Assembly: GCF_001641825.1 (NCBI RefSeq)
Contig: NZ_LRFH01000015.1
Location: 124,001 to 188,000 of the forward strand
Reading direction: 5' to 3'
DNA length: 64,000 nucleotides
Origin: Guyparkeria sp. WRN-7
Lineage (GTDB): Bacteria; Pseudomonadota; Gammaproteobacteria; Halothiobacillales; Halothiobacillaceae
Shown here: positions 9,246 through 17,091 of the stretch, piece after piece
Numbering within the stretch: position 1 is the stretch's first letter
Layout: every line of letters starts with the position of its first letter
Notes under the pieces: generated by a model
The model's input: the letters and a program-made list of their open reading frames with translations, nothing else
What the model was told of the DNA's origin: nothing
Databases searched by the model: none
Translations under genes and position numbers: made by a program

Positions 9246-10385
9246 GTGGCCGAGAACGAGAACGGTCAGGAAAAAACCGAAGAACCGACCGAGAAGCGCC
9301 TGCGCGATGCCCGCGAGAAGGGCCAGGTCGCGCGGTCGCGGGAACTCAACTCCTTCCTGCTGACCACGGGGTCGGCGGTGGTGTTCCTGGTCTTCGGTGG
9401 CCAGATGATGCTGGGGCTCGCGGAGGTGGTGCGTGACTCGTTCATCATCTCGCGGGCCGACATCTTCGATCAGGCCGCCATGTTCAGCCGTCTGGCCAAT
9501 GCGTTCGCCAACGGCTTTCTCGCCTTCGTGCCGTTGTTCTTCGCCACCATCGTGCTGGCGGTGGTCGCCACCCTGATGGTCGGCGGGTGGAACTTCTCCA
9601 CCCAGGCGATGGCGCCGAAACTCTCCAAGATGAACCCGCTCTCCGGGCTCAAGCGCATCTTCGGCGTCCAGGCGCTGATGGAGCTCGGCAAGACCTTCGC
9701 CAAGTTCACCTTGATCACCGCTATCGGTATCGCCGTGTTCTTCGCCTTCGATGCGGAATTCCTCAGCCTCGGCCTGCAGCCGTTCGACTCAGCGCTCGCC
9801 CACGCCGGCTCGCTGATCGCCTGGGGCTTTCTCGCCGTCTCGCTCGGCCTGCTGCTGGTCGCGCTGATCGACGTGCCGTTCCAGATCTGGCAACACCACA
9901 AGCAGCAGCGCATGACCCTCCAGGAGGTCAAGGACGAGCACAAGGACACCGAGGGCCGGCCCGAGATCAAGCAGCGTATCCGCCAGACGCAGATGCAGAT
10001 GTCGCAGAGGCGCATGATGGAGGCCGTGCCCGAGGCCGATGTGGTGGTCACCAACCCGACCCACTACGCGGTGGCCCTGAAGTACGACGCCGAGGGTATC
10101 GGCGCGCCGATGGTGGTCGCCAAGGGTGTCGACGAGATGGCGCTGAACCTGCGCAAGATCGCCCAGGCCAATGGCGTCGAACTGTTCGAGGCGCCGCCGT
10201 TGGCACGGGCCTTGTATACCCATGTCGAGATCGACGAGGTGATCCCGGCCGCCCTCTATACCGCGGTGGCCCAGGTGCTTGCCTACGTCTACCAGCTCAA
10301 GGAGGCCGCCCGCGGCGCCGGGCCGTCCCCGGGCCGTCCGGAACCCGAGGTGCCGGACGACTTTGCCGTGCCGCCAAACACCTGA
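9246..10385 (+). CDS. flhB: flagellar export switch protein FlhB
   Basis: 379 residues starting at GTG with GAGGTGA just upstream. Four membrane helices span about 35-215; the cytoplasmic domain carries the autocleavage motif NPTH (270-273), which splits FlhB and switches export from rod/hook to filament substrates. The N-terminal EKTEEPTEKRLRDAREKGQVARS motif is canonical. The Pro/Gly-rich tail after residue 355 is typical and variable. Confidence 0.95.
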   Translation: MAENENGQEKTEEPTEKRLRDAREKGQVARSRELNSFLLTTGSAVVFLVFGGQMMLGLAEVVRDSFIISRADIFDQAAMFSRLANAFANGFLAFVPLFFATIVLAVVATLMVGGWNFSTQAMAPKLSKMNPLSGLKRIFGVQALMELGKTFAKFTLITAIGIAVFFAFDAEFLSLGLQPFDSALAHAGSLIAWGFLAVSLGLLLVALIDVPFQIWQHHKQQRMTLQEVKDEHKDTEGRPEIKQRIRQTQMQMSQRRMMEAVPEADVVVTNPTHYAVALKYDAEGIGAPMVVAKGVDEMALNLRKIAQANGVELFEAPPLARALYTHVEIDEVIPAALYTAVAQVLAYVYQLKEAARGAGPSPGRPEPEVPDDFAVPPNT

Positions 10386-10424
10386 CGCCTCGAGCGCAAC
10401 CGATAACGAGAAGAACGGATAGCG

Positions 10425-12542
10425 ATGAAATCCAGCCTCAACAATCTCAGCCTGTCGCGCCTCGGCGACAGCCTGCGTCAATATCGCGGGCAGGGGCTCG
10501 GCCCGCCGATCATGATCGTCCTGCTGCTGGCGATGGTGATCGTGCCGTTGCCGCCCCTGGGGCTCGATGCGCTGTTCACCTTCAACATCACCCTGTCGCT
10601 GGTGATCCTGATGGTGGTGCTCTACGTGGGCAAGCCGCTGGATTTCGCCATCTTCCCGACGGTGATCCTGGTCGCCACGTTGCTGCGTCTGGCGCTCAAC
10701 GTCGCCTCGACCCGGGTGGTGCTGCTCAACGGCCACGAGGGCACCGGCGCGGCCGGCAACGTGATCGAGGCCTTCGGCAACTTCGTCATCGGCGGCAACT
10801 ACGCCGTCGGTCTGGTGGTGTTCATCATCCTGATGGTGATCAACTTCGTGGTGATCACGAAGGGCGCCGGGCGTGTCTCCGAGGTTTCGGCCCGCTTCAC
10901 CCTCGACTCGCTGCCCGGCAAGCAGATGGCGATCGACGCCGACCTCAATGCCGGCATCCTCAACCAGGAGCAGGCACGCGATCGTCGCGAGGAGATCGCC
11001 TCGGAGGCCGACTTCTACGGCTCGATGGACGGTGCCTCGAAGTTCGTCCGCGGCGATGCGATCGCCGGCATCCTGATCGTGTTCATCAACGTCATCGGCG
11101 GGCTCTTGATCGGTGTTGCCCAGCACGGCATGCCCTTCGGCACGGCCGCCGAGACCTACGTGCTGCTGACCATCGGCGACGGCCTGGTCGCGACCATCCC
11201 GTCGCTTTTGATCTCCACGGCCACCGCGATCATCGTCACCCGCGTCACCGCCTCGAAGGAGGACATGGGCAAGCAGGTCCACCGGCAGATGTTCTCCGAC
11301 CCGCGTGTGCTGGGGGTCGCGGCGGGGCTGATGGCCGGCCTGGGTCTGGTGCCCGGGATGCCCAACGTGGCGTTTCTGGGGCTGGCGGCGCTGGCCGGCA
11401 GTGGTGCCTGGCTGATTTCCCGTCGCAATGCCGTCGAGGCCGAGGAAAAGGCGGCCGCCGAAGCCGCCCCGGCCGAGGCCAAGCCTGAGGTCAAGGAGCT
11501 GACCTGGGACGACGTGCCGCCGGTCGACCTGATCGGGCTGGAGGTCGGCTACGGCCTGATCCCGCTGGTCGACCGCAATCAGGGCGGCCAGCTGATGCCG
11601 CGGATCAAGGGCGTGCGCAAGAAGCTCTCGCAGGATCTCGGTTTCCTGATCTCGACGGTGCACATCCGCGACAACCTCGACTTGAAGCCTAACGAGTACC
11701 GCATCAGCCTCAACGGCGTGCCGATCGGCAACGCCGAGATCTTCCCCGACCGCGACATGGCCATCAATCCGGGTCAGGTTTCCGGCGACATCAAGGGCAT
11801 CCAGACCACCGACCCGGCCTTCGGGCTGAAGGCCTACTGGATCGACCGCGGCCAGAAGGAGGAAGCGCAGGCGTTGGGCTACACCGTGGTCGACCCGGCC
11901 ACCGTGGTCGCCACACACCTGTCGCAGATCCTCGGCGACAACGCCGCCGACCTGTTCGGCTACGAGCAGGCGCAGCAGCTGCTCGACACCCTCAAGCAGA
12001 ACAGTCCGAAGCTGGTCGAGGATCTGGTGCCGAAGACCCTGCCGATGACCACCATCGTCGAGGTCCTGAGCCAGCTGCTGGCCGAGCGGATTCCGATCCG
12101 CGACATCCGCACGATTGCCGAAACCTTGACGATCCAGGGGCAGCGCACCCAGGACGTCGGGGAATTGACGGAGAGCGTGCGCATGGCGCTGGGGCGGATG
12201 ATTGTCCAGCACATCAACGGCTTGGCGCCGACCGTGCCCGTCATCACGCTCGATCCGCAGTTGGAACAGCTCTTGCTAAACAGTACCCAGCGCGGGAATC
12301 AGGCCCCCGGAATCGAGCCCGGCCTGGCCGAGCGACTGCACAAGTCGCTTCGGGATGCGGCCGAGCGTCAGGAGCAGAGTGGCAAGCCGGCCATCCTCCT
12401 GGTGGCTCCGCAGATTCGCAGCTGGCTCTCGCGCATGGTCCGGCACTCGATCCCGACGCTCAGCGTGCTGAGTTATCACGAGATACCGGACAACAAGGAA
12501 ATACGCGTGGTGGCGAGCGTCGGCAACCAGAACGAGGGCTGA
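10425..12542 (+). CDS. flhA: flagellar export gate protein FlhA
   Basis: 705 residues. The N-terminal half holds about eight membrane helices with the FHIPEP-family signature around residues 140-170 (VVITKGAGRVSEVSARFTLD) and the proton-coupling FLIPD region. The C-terminal half is the nonameric cytoplasmic ring that receives substrate-chaperone complexes. Normal length. It is preceded by a 39-base gap and followed 43 bases later by flhF. Confidence 0.96.
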   Translation: MKSSLNNLSLSRLGDSLRQYRGQGLGPPIMIVLLLAMVIVPLPPLGLDALFTFNITLSLVILMVVLYVGKPLDFAIFPTVILVATLLRLALNVASTRVVLLNGHEGTGAAGNVIEAFGNFVIGGNYAVGLVVFIILMVINFVVITKGAGRVSEVSARFTLDSLPGKQMAIDADLNAGILNQEQARDRREEIASEADFYGSMDGASKFVRGDAIAGILIVFINVIGGLLIGVAQHGMPFGTAAETYVLLTIGDGLVATIPSLLISTATAIIVTRVTASKEDMGKQVHRQMFSDPRVLGVAAGLMAGLGLVPGMPNVAFLGLAALAGSGAWLISRRNAVEAEEKAAAEAAPAEAKPEVKELTWDDVPPVDLIGLEVGYGLIPLVDRNQGGQLMPRIKGVRKKLSQDLGFLISTVHIRDNLDLKPNEYRISLNGVPIGNAEIFPDRDMAINPGQVSGDIKGIQTTDPAFGLKAYWIDRGQKEEAQALGYTVVDPATVVATHLSQILGDNAADLFGYEQAQQLLDTLKQNSPKLVEDLVPKTLPMTTIVEVLSQLLAERIPIRDIRTIAETLTIQGQRTQDVGELTESVRMALGRMIVQHINGLAPTVPVITLDPQLEQLLLNSTQRGNQAPGIEPGLAERLHKSLRDAAERQEQSGKPAILLVAPQIRSWLSRMVRHSIPTLSVLSYHEIPDNKEIRVVASVGNQNEG

Positions 12543-12585
12543 CGACTCGACCGGACAACCCAACCGCTCAAGGGTCTGGTGACAC

Positions 12586-14109
12586 ATGAAAATCAAACGA
12601 ATCATCGCCAGTGACATGCGCGAGGCCATGCGCCAGGTACGGCGCGTGTTCGGAGACGACGCGGTCATCCTCTCCAACAAGCCGGTCTCCGGCGGGGTCG
12701 AGGTGATTGCCGCGATGGACTTCGACGAGAAGGCCATCCAACTGGCGGCGGCCCAGCAGTCGGCCTCCCGTATTGCTGGCGCCTCGGAGCGACCGGCGGC
12801 ACCGAGCGAGCGCCCTGCGCAAGCGGCACAGCCTGAATCGCCCCGTCCGGCGATGGCCGAGCCCGAGCCGAAGGAGCAGGCGGGCGCGAAGAAGGATGAC
12901 GAAGCGCCGAAGACCACCGCCGAGATGCTGGCCGAGCGCAGTCGTCGGGCCGAGTCCGAGGAGACGACCGAGCCCACGGCGACTGCGGAAGAGACGGAAG
13001 AGGACCGGGCCGCGTTTTCCGAGGCACTGGCCGCCTGGAGCGAACAGCTGGCCGACGGGGCGACCGAATCGGTCGCGCCGGTGGCCGACGAGCCGATCGC
13101 CCGTTCGTCCGACCGCACGCCCTCGCACTGGGACTGGCTGGTCGAGGACCAGGGTGCCGCCGAGGGGCGCCTGTCGACCCTGACCGAAGAGGTCGCGCAG
13201 CTGCGTGACCTGTTCGAGCGCCAGCTTTCCGTGATGGAGTGGCACCGTTTCAGCCAGGCTCACCCGGCCGAGGTGTCGACGGTCCAGCGTCTGCAGGACA
13301 TGGGCCTGCCGACCGGCCTGGCCCGGGAGCTGGGTCGGGCCGCGGCCGCCAAGCAGCCGGAACGGGCCTTCGTCGAGGCACTCAAGATGCTTGGCGATCA
13401 GCTCGAGCAGCGCGCCGAGGATCCGGTCGAGGCCGGCGGCACCTACGCCTTCGTCGGCCCGACCGGTGTCGGCAAGACCACCACGCTTGCCAAGCTGGCG
13501 GCCCGGGCGGTCCTGCACCGCGGCCGTGACTCGGTGGCGCTGATCAGCACCGACCGCTTCCGTATCGGCGCTCAGGAGCAGTTGCGCAACTACGCGCGTA
13601 TCCTTAATGTGCCGCTGCATATTGCTCGCGACGAGACGCATCTGGCGCAGTTGCTGGAGGCGGTTGCCGACCGCCACCTGGTGCTGATCGATACCTCGGG
13701 GATGTCGCAGCGCGACTTCCGCATGATGCAGAAGCTCGAGGCCCTGATGGGGGCGGGCGAAGCGGTCAAGCTGCTGCTGGTGTTGTCCGCGAACGCCCAG
13801 TATCCGGCGCTCGAGGACGTCAAGAAACGTTTCGCCGGCCTGCCGCTGCATGGCACGGTGTTGACCAAGCTCGACGAGACCGTGCTGCTTGGCGGCGGGC
13901 TGGCCGCGCTGGTTCGCCCGCTGGCGGGTGCCGACGGCGAGCCGCGCCGCCTGCCGCTGGTCTGCGCCGGGGTGGGGCAGCGGGTGCCCGAGGATCTCTG
14001 GTTCCCCAAGGCCGCCGACCTGATCAAGCAGGCCCTCGAGATGGGGCAGTCGCAACTCGAACATACCGACAGGGATGATCCGCTGTGGATGCTCAAGCAA
14101 GCCGGATGA
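12586..14109 (+). CDS. flhF: flagellar biosynthesis GTPase FlhF
   Basis: SRP-type GTPase that places the flagellum at the cell pole. 507 residues: an N-terminal basic segment, a long acidic Ala/Glu/Pro-rich B domain (about 60-180), an N domain, and a G domain with P-loop GPTGVGKTT (from residue 291), STDRFRIGAQEQL, DTSG and TKLDE. It ends as ATGA with the fleN start. flhF followed by fleN is diagnostic of polar flagellation. Confidence 0.95.
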   Translation: MKIKRIIASDMREAMRQVRRVFGDDAVILSNKPVSGGVEVIAAMDFDEKAIQLAAAQQSASRIAGASERPAAPSERPAQAAQPESPRPAMAEPEPKEQAGAKKDDEAPKTTAEMLAERSRRAESEETTEPTATAEETEEDRAAFSEALAAWSEQLADGATESVAPVADEPIARSSDRTPSHWDWLVEDQGAAEGRLSTLTEEVAQLRDLFERQLSVMEWHRFSQAHPAEVSTVQRLQDMGLPTGLARELGRAAAAKQPERAFVEALKMLGDQLEQRAEDPVEAGGTYAFVGPTGVGKTTTLAKLAARAVLHRGRDSVALISTDRFRIGAQEQLRNYARILNVPLHIARDETHLAQLLEAVADRHLVLIDTSGMSQRDFRMMQKLEALMGAGEAVKLLLVLSANAQYPALEDVKKRFAGLPLHGTVLTKLDETVLLGGGLAALVRPLAGADGEPRRLPLVCAGVGQRVPEDLWFPKAADLIKQALEMGQSQLEHTDRDDPLWMLKQAG

Positions 14110-14996
14110 CAACCGAGCCCCGAGGCGGGCACGACCAGGCCGACGGCGCCCGCCACGCGACGTCCAACCGCCCGGTGCGCGTGATTGCCGTGACCAGCGG
14201 CAAGGGGGGCGTGGGCAAGACCAACGTCTCGCTCAACCTGTCGGTGGCCCTCGCGCGCAGCGGCGACCGGGTGGTGCTGATGGATGCCGACCTGGGGCTG
14301 GGCAATGTCGATGTCCTGCTTGGTCTACAGTCCCGAGGCAATCTGTCCCATGTGCTGGAAGGCTCGGCAACCCTGGACGAGATCATGCTCGAGGGGCCGG
14401 AAGGGATCGGCATCCTGCCGGCATCCAGCGGCGTGGCCCACATGGCCGCACTGACACCGGCCGAGAATGCCGGCCTGATCTCGGCCTTCTCCGAGATGCG
14501 CTGGCCGGTGGACACCCTGGTGGTGGACTCGGCCGCCGGCATCGCCGACTCGGTGGTGCGTTTCGCCGAGGCAGCCAACGAGGTGGTGGTCGTGGTCTGC
14601 GACGAGCCGGCCTCGATCACCGATGCCTACGCCGTGATCAAGGTGCTGTCGCGCGAGCATGACGTGACCCGTTTCCACGTGGTGGCAAACATGGTGCGTG
14701 ATGCCGCGGAGGGACGGCGGCTGTTCGAGAAGCTCTCGGTGGCGGCCAAGCGATTCCTCGACGTCACCCTGACGCACATGGGGTCGGTGCCGTTCGACGA
14801 CTATCTGCGCCGAGCCGTGCAGCGTCAGAAGACCGTCGTGCAGCTCTACGGCGGCGCGAAGTCGACCCGTGCCTTCACGGCGATGGCGGACAAGGTCAAT
14901 CAGTGGCCGGCACCGCGCGGCCCGCAAGGTCAGCTGCAGTTCTTCGTCGAACGCCTGGTGAACAACGTGGAGCTGGATCCCGAGAATCTGCTATGA
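14106..14996 (+). CDS. fleN: flagellar number regulator FleN/FlhG (MinD-like ATPase)
   Basis: 296 residues from ATG 14106, which overlaps the flhF stop as ATGA; an in-frame ATG at 14085 is less likely. The deviant Walker A motif SGKGGVGKT lies at 31-39, followed by LMDADLGLGNVDVLLGL and a C-terminal amphipathic helix, as in MinD. FleN limits the flagellum number, antagonising FlhF and the master activator FleQ/FlrA; the activator gene is not in this window. It overlaps fliA by four bases. Confidence 0.93.
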   Translation: MTTEPRGGHDQADGARHATSNRPVRVIAVTSGKGGVGKTNVSLNLSVALARSGDRVVLMDADLGLGNVDVLLGLQSRGNLSHVLEGSATLDEIMLEGPEGIGILPASSGVAHMAALTPAENAGLISAFSEMRWPVDTLVVDSAAGIADSVVRFAEAANEVVVVVCDEPASITDAYAVIKVLSREHDVTRFHVVANMVRDAAEGRRLFEKLSVAAKRFLDVTLTHMGSVPFDDYLRRAVQRQKTVVQLYGGAKSTRAFTAMADKVNQWPAPRGPQGQLQFFVERLVNNVELDPENLL

Positions 14997-15715
14997 ACGC
15001 TCGTGCCATGTATCAGAATGTGCAGGCCGGATCGACCGAGGCGCTGGTCGCCAAGCATGCCGGTCTGGTCAAGCGGGTCGCCTTTCATCTGCTCGGTCGG
15101 CTGCCTTCCCACGTCCAGGCCGAGGACCTGATCCAGGCGGGGATGGTGGGCCTGCTCGACGCGGCGCGCCTGTTCGATGGCGAGAAGGGCGCCTCCTTCG
15201 AGACCTACGCCGGCCTGCGCATCCGCGGGGCGATGCTCGACGAGGTGCGTCGCAACGACTGGGCGCCGCGTTCGGTCTACCGCCGGCAGCGCGAGATCGC
15301 CCAGACGGTGGCGGAAATCGAGTCGGAGACCGGTCGCGAGGCACGGGATGCCGAGGTCTGCGAGCGCATGGGCATCACGCTCGACGAGTATCATGCCGCG
15401 ATCAGCGATGCCTCCTCCGTGCATGTCACCTCGCTGGACCATGCCGGCGAGGGCGAGAACGAAACCTTCGACGTGGCCGACCCCAACAGCCAGCAGCCCG
15501 ACGAGGCGCTGGCCGAGAATCACTTCCAGCGTGATCTGGCCGATTGCATCGACGAGCTGCCCGAACGGGAAAGACTCGTGATGTCGCTGTACTATGTCGA
15601 CGAACTGAACCAGAAGGAGATCGGGGCCGTGCTCGGCGTCAGCGAGTCGCGCGTCTGCCAGATCCACAACAAGGCGATCATGCGGCTGAAGACCGCCATG
15701 AACGCCTGGCAATGA
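14993..15715 (+). CDS. fliA: RNA polymerase sigma28 factor FliA
   Basis: 240 residues from ATG 14993, overlapping the fleN stop by four bases. Regions 2, 3 and 4 are all recognisable: AEDLIQAGMVGLLDAARLFD (2.3-2.4), RGAMLDEVRRNDWAPRSVYR (3.0), and LNQKEIGAVLGVSESRVCQIHNKAIMRLK (4.2 helix-turn-helix). It transcribes late flagellar and chemotaxis genes; a matching promoter lies just downstream before cheY. The anti-sigma FlgM gene is not in this window. Confidence 0.96.
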   Translation: MNARAMYQNVQAGSTEALVAKHAGLVKRVAFHLLGRLPSHVQAEDLIQAGMVGLLDAARLFDGEKGASFETYAGLRIRGAMLDEVRRNDWAPRSVYRRQREIAQTVAEIESETGREARDAEVCERMGITLDEYHAAISDASSVHVTSLDHAGEGENETFDVADPNSQQPDEALAENHFQRDLADCIDELPERERLVMSLYYVDELNQKEIGAVLGVSESRVCQIHNKAIMRLKTAMNAWQ

Positions 15716-15748
15716 ATCAGCCGGCGGCAAACGGGGGCGATAAAGGGC

Positions 15749-15775
15749 TCAATCTTTCCCGTCCGGCGCCGATAG
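15749..15775 (+). promoter_or_regulatory. sigma28 (FliA) promoter of cheYZAB
   Basis: TCAATCTT (15749-15756), eleven bases, then GCCGATAG (15768-15775). This matches the FliA consensus TAAAGTTT-N11-GCCGATAA closely, with the exact spacing and a nearly perfect -10 octamer. It lies in the 125-base fliA-cheY gap and directs transcription into cheY, making cheYZAB and the downstream genes class-late. Confidence 0.8.
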
Positions 15776-15840
15776 ATCCACATACTCACGTTTTAACAAG
15801 GCAACTTGCCTGGTACTGACCAACGATCCCAGGGGCGAAA

Positions 15841-16227
15841 ATGGACCGAAACATGAAGATCCTCGTGGTGGACGACTTCTCCACGATGCGCCGGATCATC
15901 AAGAACCTCCTCAAGGAGCTCGGCTTCACCAACATCGAGGAGGCCGACGACGGCCAGACGGCGCTGCCGCTGCTCAAGCAGGGCAACTTCGACTTTCTGG
16001 TCACCGACTGGAACATGCCGGGCATGACCGGCATCGACCTGCTGCGCAACGTGCGCGCCGACCCGGGGCTGGCAAGCCTGCCGGTGTTGATGGTGACCGC
16101 CGAGGCAAAGCGCGAGCAGATCGTCCTGGCCGCCCAGGAGGGCGTCAACGGCTATATCGTCAAGCCATTCAACGGGGCCACTCTCAAGGAGAAGATCGAC
16201 AAGATCTTCGAGCGCGTCGAGTCATAG
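15841..16227 (+). CDS. cheY: chemotaxis response regulator CheY
   Basis: 128-residue single-domain receiver. All signature residues are present: acidic pair D11-D12, phospho-acceptor D56 in [12 protein letters not shown]86 and K108. CheY-P binds the FliM N-terminal peptide to reverse the motor. First gene of the FliA-dependent chemotaxis unit; cheZ follows after nine bases. Confidence 0.96.
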   Translation: MDRNMKILVVDDFSTMRRIIKNLLKELGFTNIEEADDGQTALPLLKQGNFDFLVTDWNMPGMTGIDLLRNVRADPGLASLPVLMVTAEAKREQIVLAAQEGVNGYIVKPFNGATLKEKIDKIFERVES

Positions 16228-16236
16228 GGGCGCGGC

Positions 16237-16998
16237 ATGAGTGAATCTGACGAGCAGGACTTCCAGCCGCTGGTCGACCGCGACAAGCGGCTGGCTGACG
16301 CCCGGGCCCTGGTGGCAGCGATCGAGAACGAGGACGATGCCGGCGAGGCGCGTCTGATCGGTGAACTGACTGCCGCCTACTCCGGAACCATCTTCGACGA
16401 GGTCGGGCGCATGACCCGCGAGGTGCATGACACCCTGCGGAGTTTCGCCGAGGACGAGCGCCTCGGATCATTGACGCAGGACGAGATGCCCGACGCGCGC
16501 GACCGATTGCATTACGTGATCACGCTGACCGAACAGGCCGCCACCCGCACGCTCTCGATCACGGAAGAGGCCACCCCGATGGCCGAGAAGATCGTCGACC
16601 GGTCAACGCGGCTGAAGGACGAGCTGGCTAAAGTCGCCGCGAGCGAGGCCGATAACTCCCGACTGGGAAGCGTGGTCGAGTCGATGACGCGATACCTGGA
16701 GGCGACCACCGGCAGCGGTGAGCGTCTCAAGGGACAGTTGACCGAGATCATGATGGCCCAGGAATTCCAGGATCTCTCCGGTCAGCTGCTGATGCGGGTG
16801 ATCGACCTGCTCGAGCAGCTGGAAGAGAAGCTGGTGGGACTGTTGCAGATCACGGCCCCGGTGCGTGGCAGCAAGGCAGACAGCGCCAAGGTCGAGAGTG
16901 CCGAGGACGGTGTCGGGCCGCAGTTGCCCAATGCCGGTGAAAACGTGGTCAAGAACCAGGACGACGTCGACGACCTTCTTGCCAGCCTGGGATTCTGA
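16237..16998 (+). CDS. cheZ: CheY-P phosphatase CheZ
   Basis: 253 residues, mostly helical. The catalytic glutamine segment MMAQEFQDLSGQLLMRVIDLL (about 169-189) and the C-terminal CheY-docking peptide DDVDDLLASLGF are both intact. It removes phosphate from CheY to end the signal. The N-terminal 40 residues are acidic and variable. Confidence 0.94.
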   Translation: MSESDEQDFQPLVDRDKRLADARALVAAIENEDDAGEARLIGELTAAYSGTIFDEVGRMTREVHDTLRSFAEDERLGSLTQDEMPDARDRLHYVITLTEQAATRTLSITEEATPMAEKIVDRSTRLKDELAKVAASEADNSRLGSVVESMTRYLEATTGSGERLKGQLTEIMMAQEFQDLSGQLLMRVIDLLEQLEEKLVGLLQITAPVRGSKADSAKVESAEDGVGPQLPNAGENVVKNQDDVDDLLASLGF

Positions 16999-17091
16999 GT
17001 CCGGCGGGTGGGGGTATGGCCCGCCGAGCGCGGTCGGGCATGACAGGTGACGCGGCCGGCGGTGGCGTCACAGAGCGAATGAGAGGCAAGC

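Noticed and set aside
9789-12212. Long antisense frame over flhB and flhA
   Set aside because: Same shadow effect; no start signal and no protein-like composition.
17047-17071. Seven-base perfect inverted repeat (GTGACGC/GCGTCAC) between cheZ and cheA
   Set aside because: No T run and co-directional genes on both sides; too short to assign as a terminator or operator.
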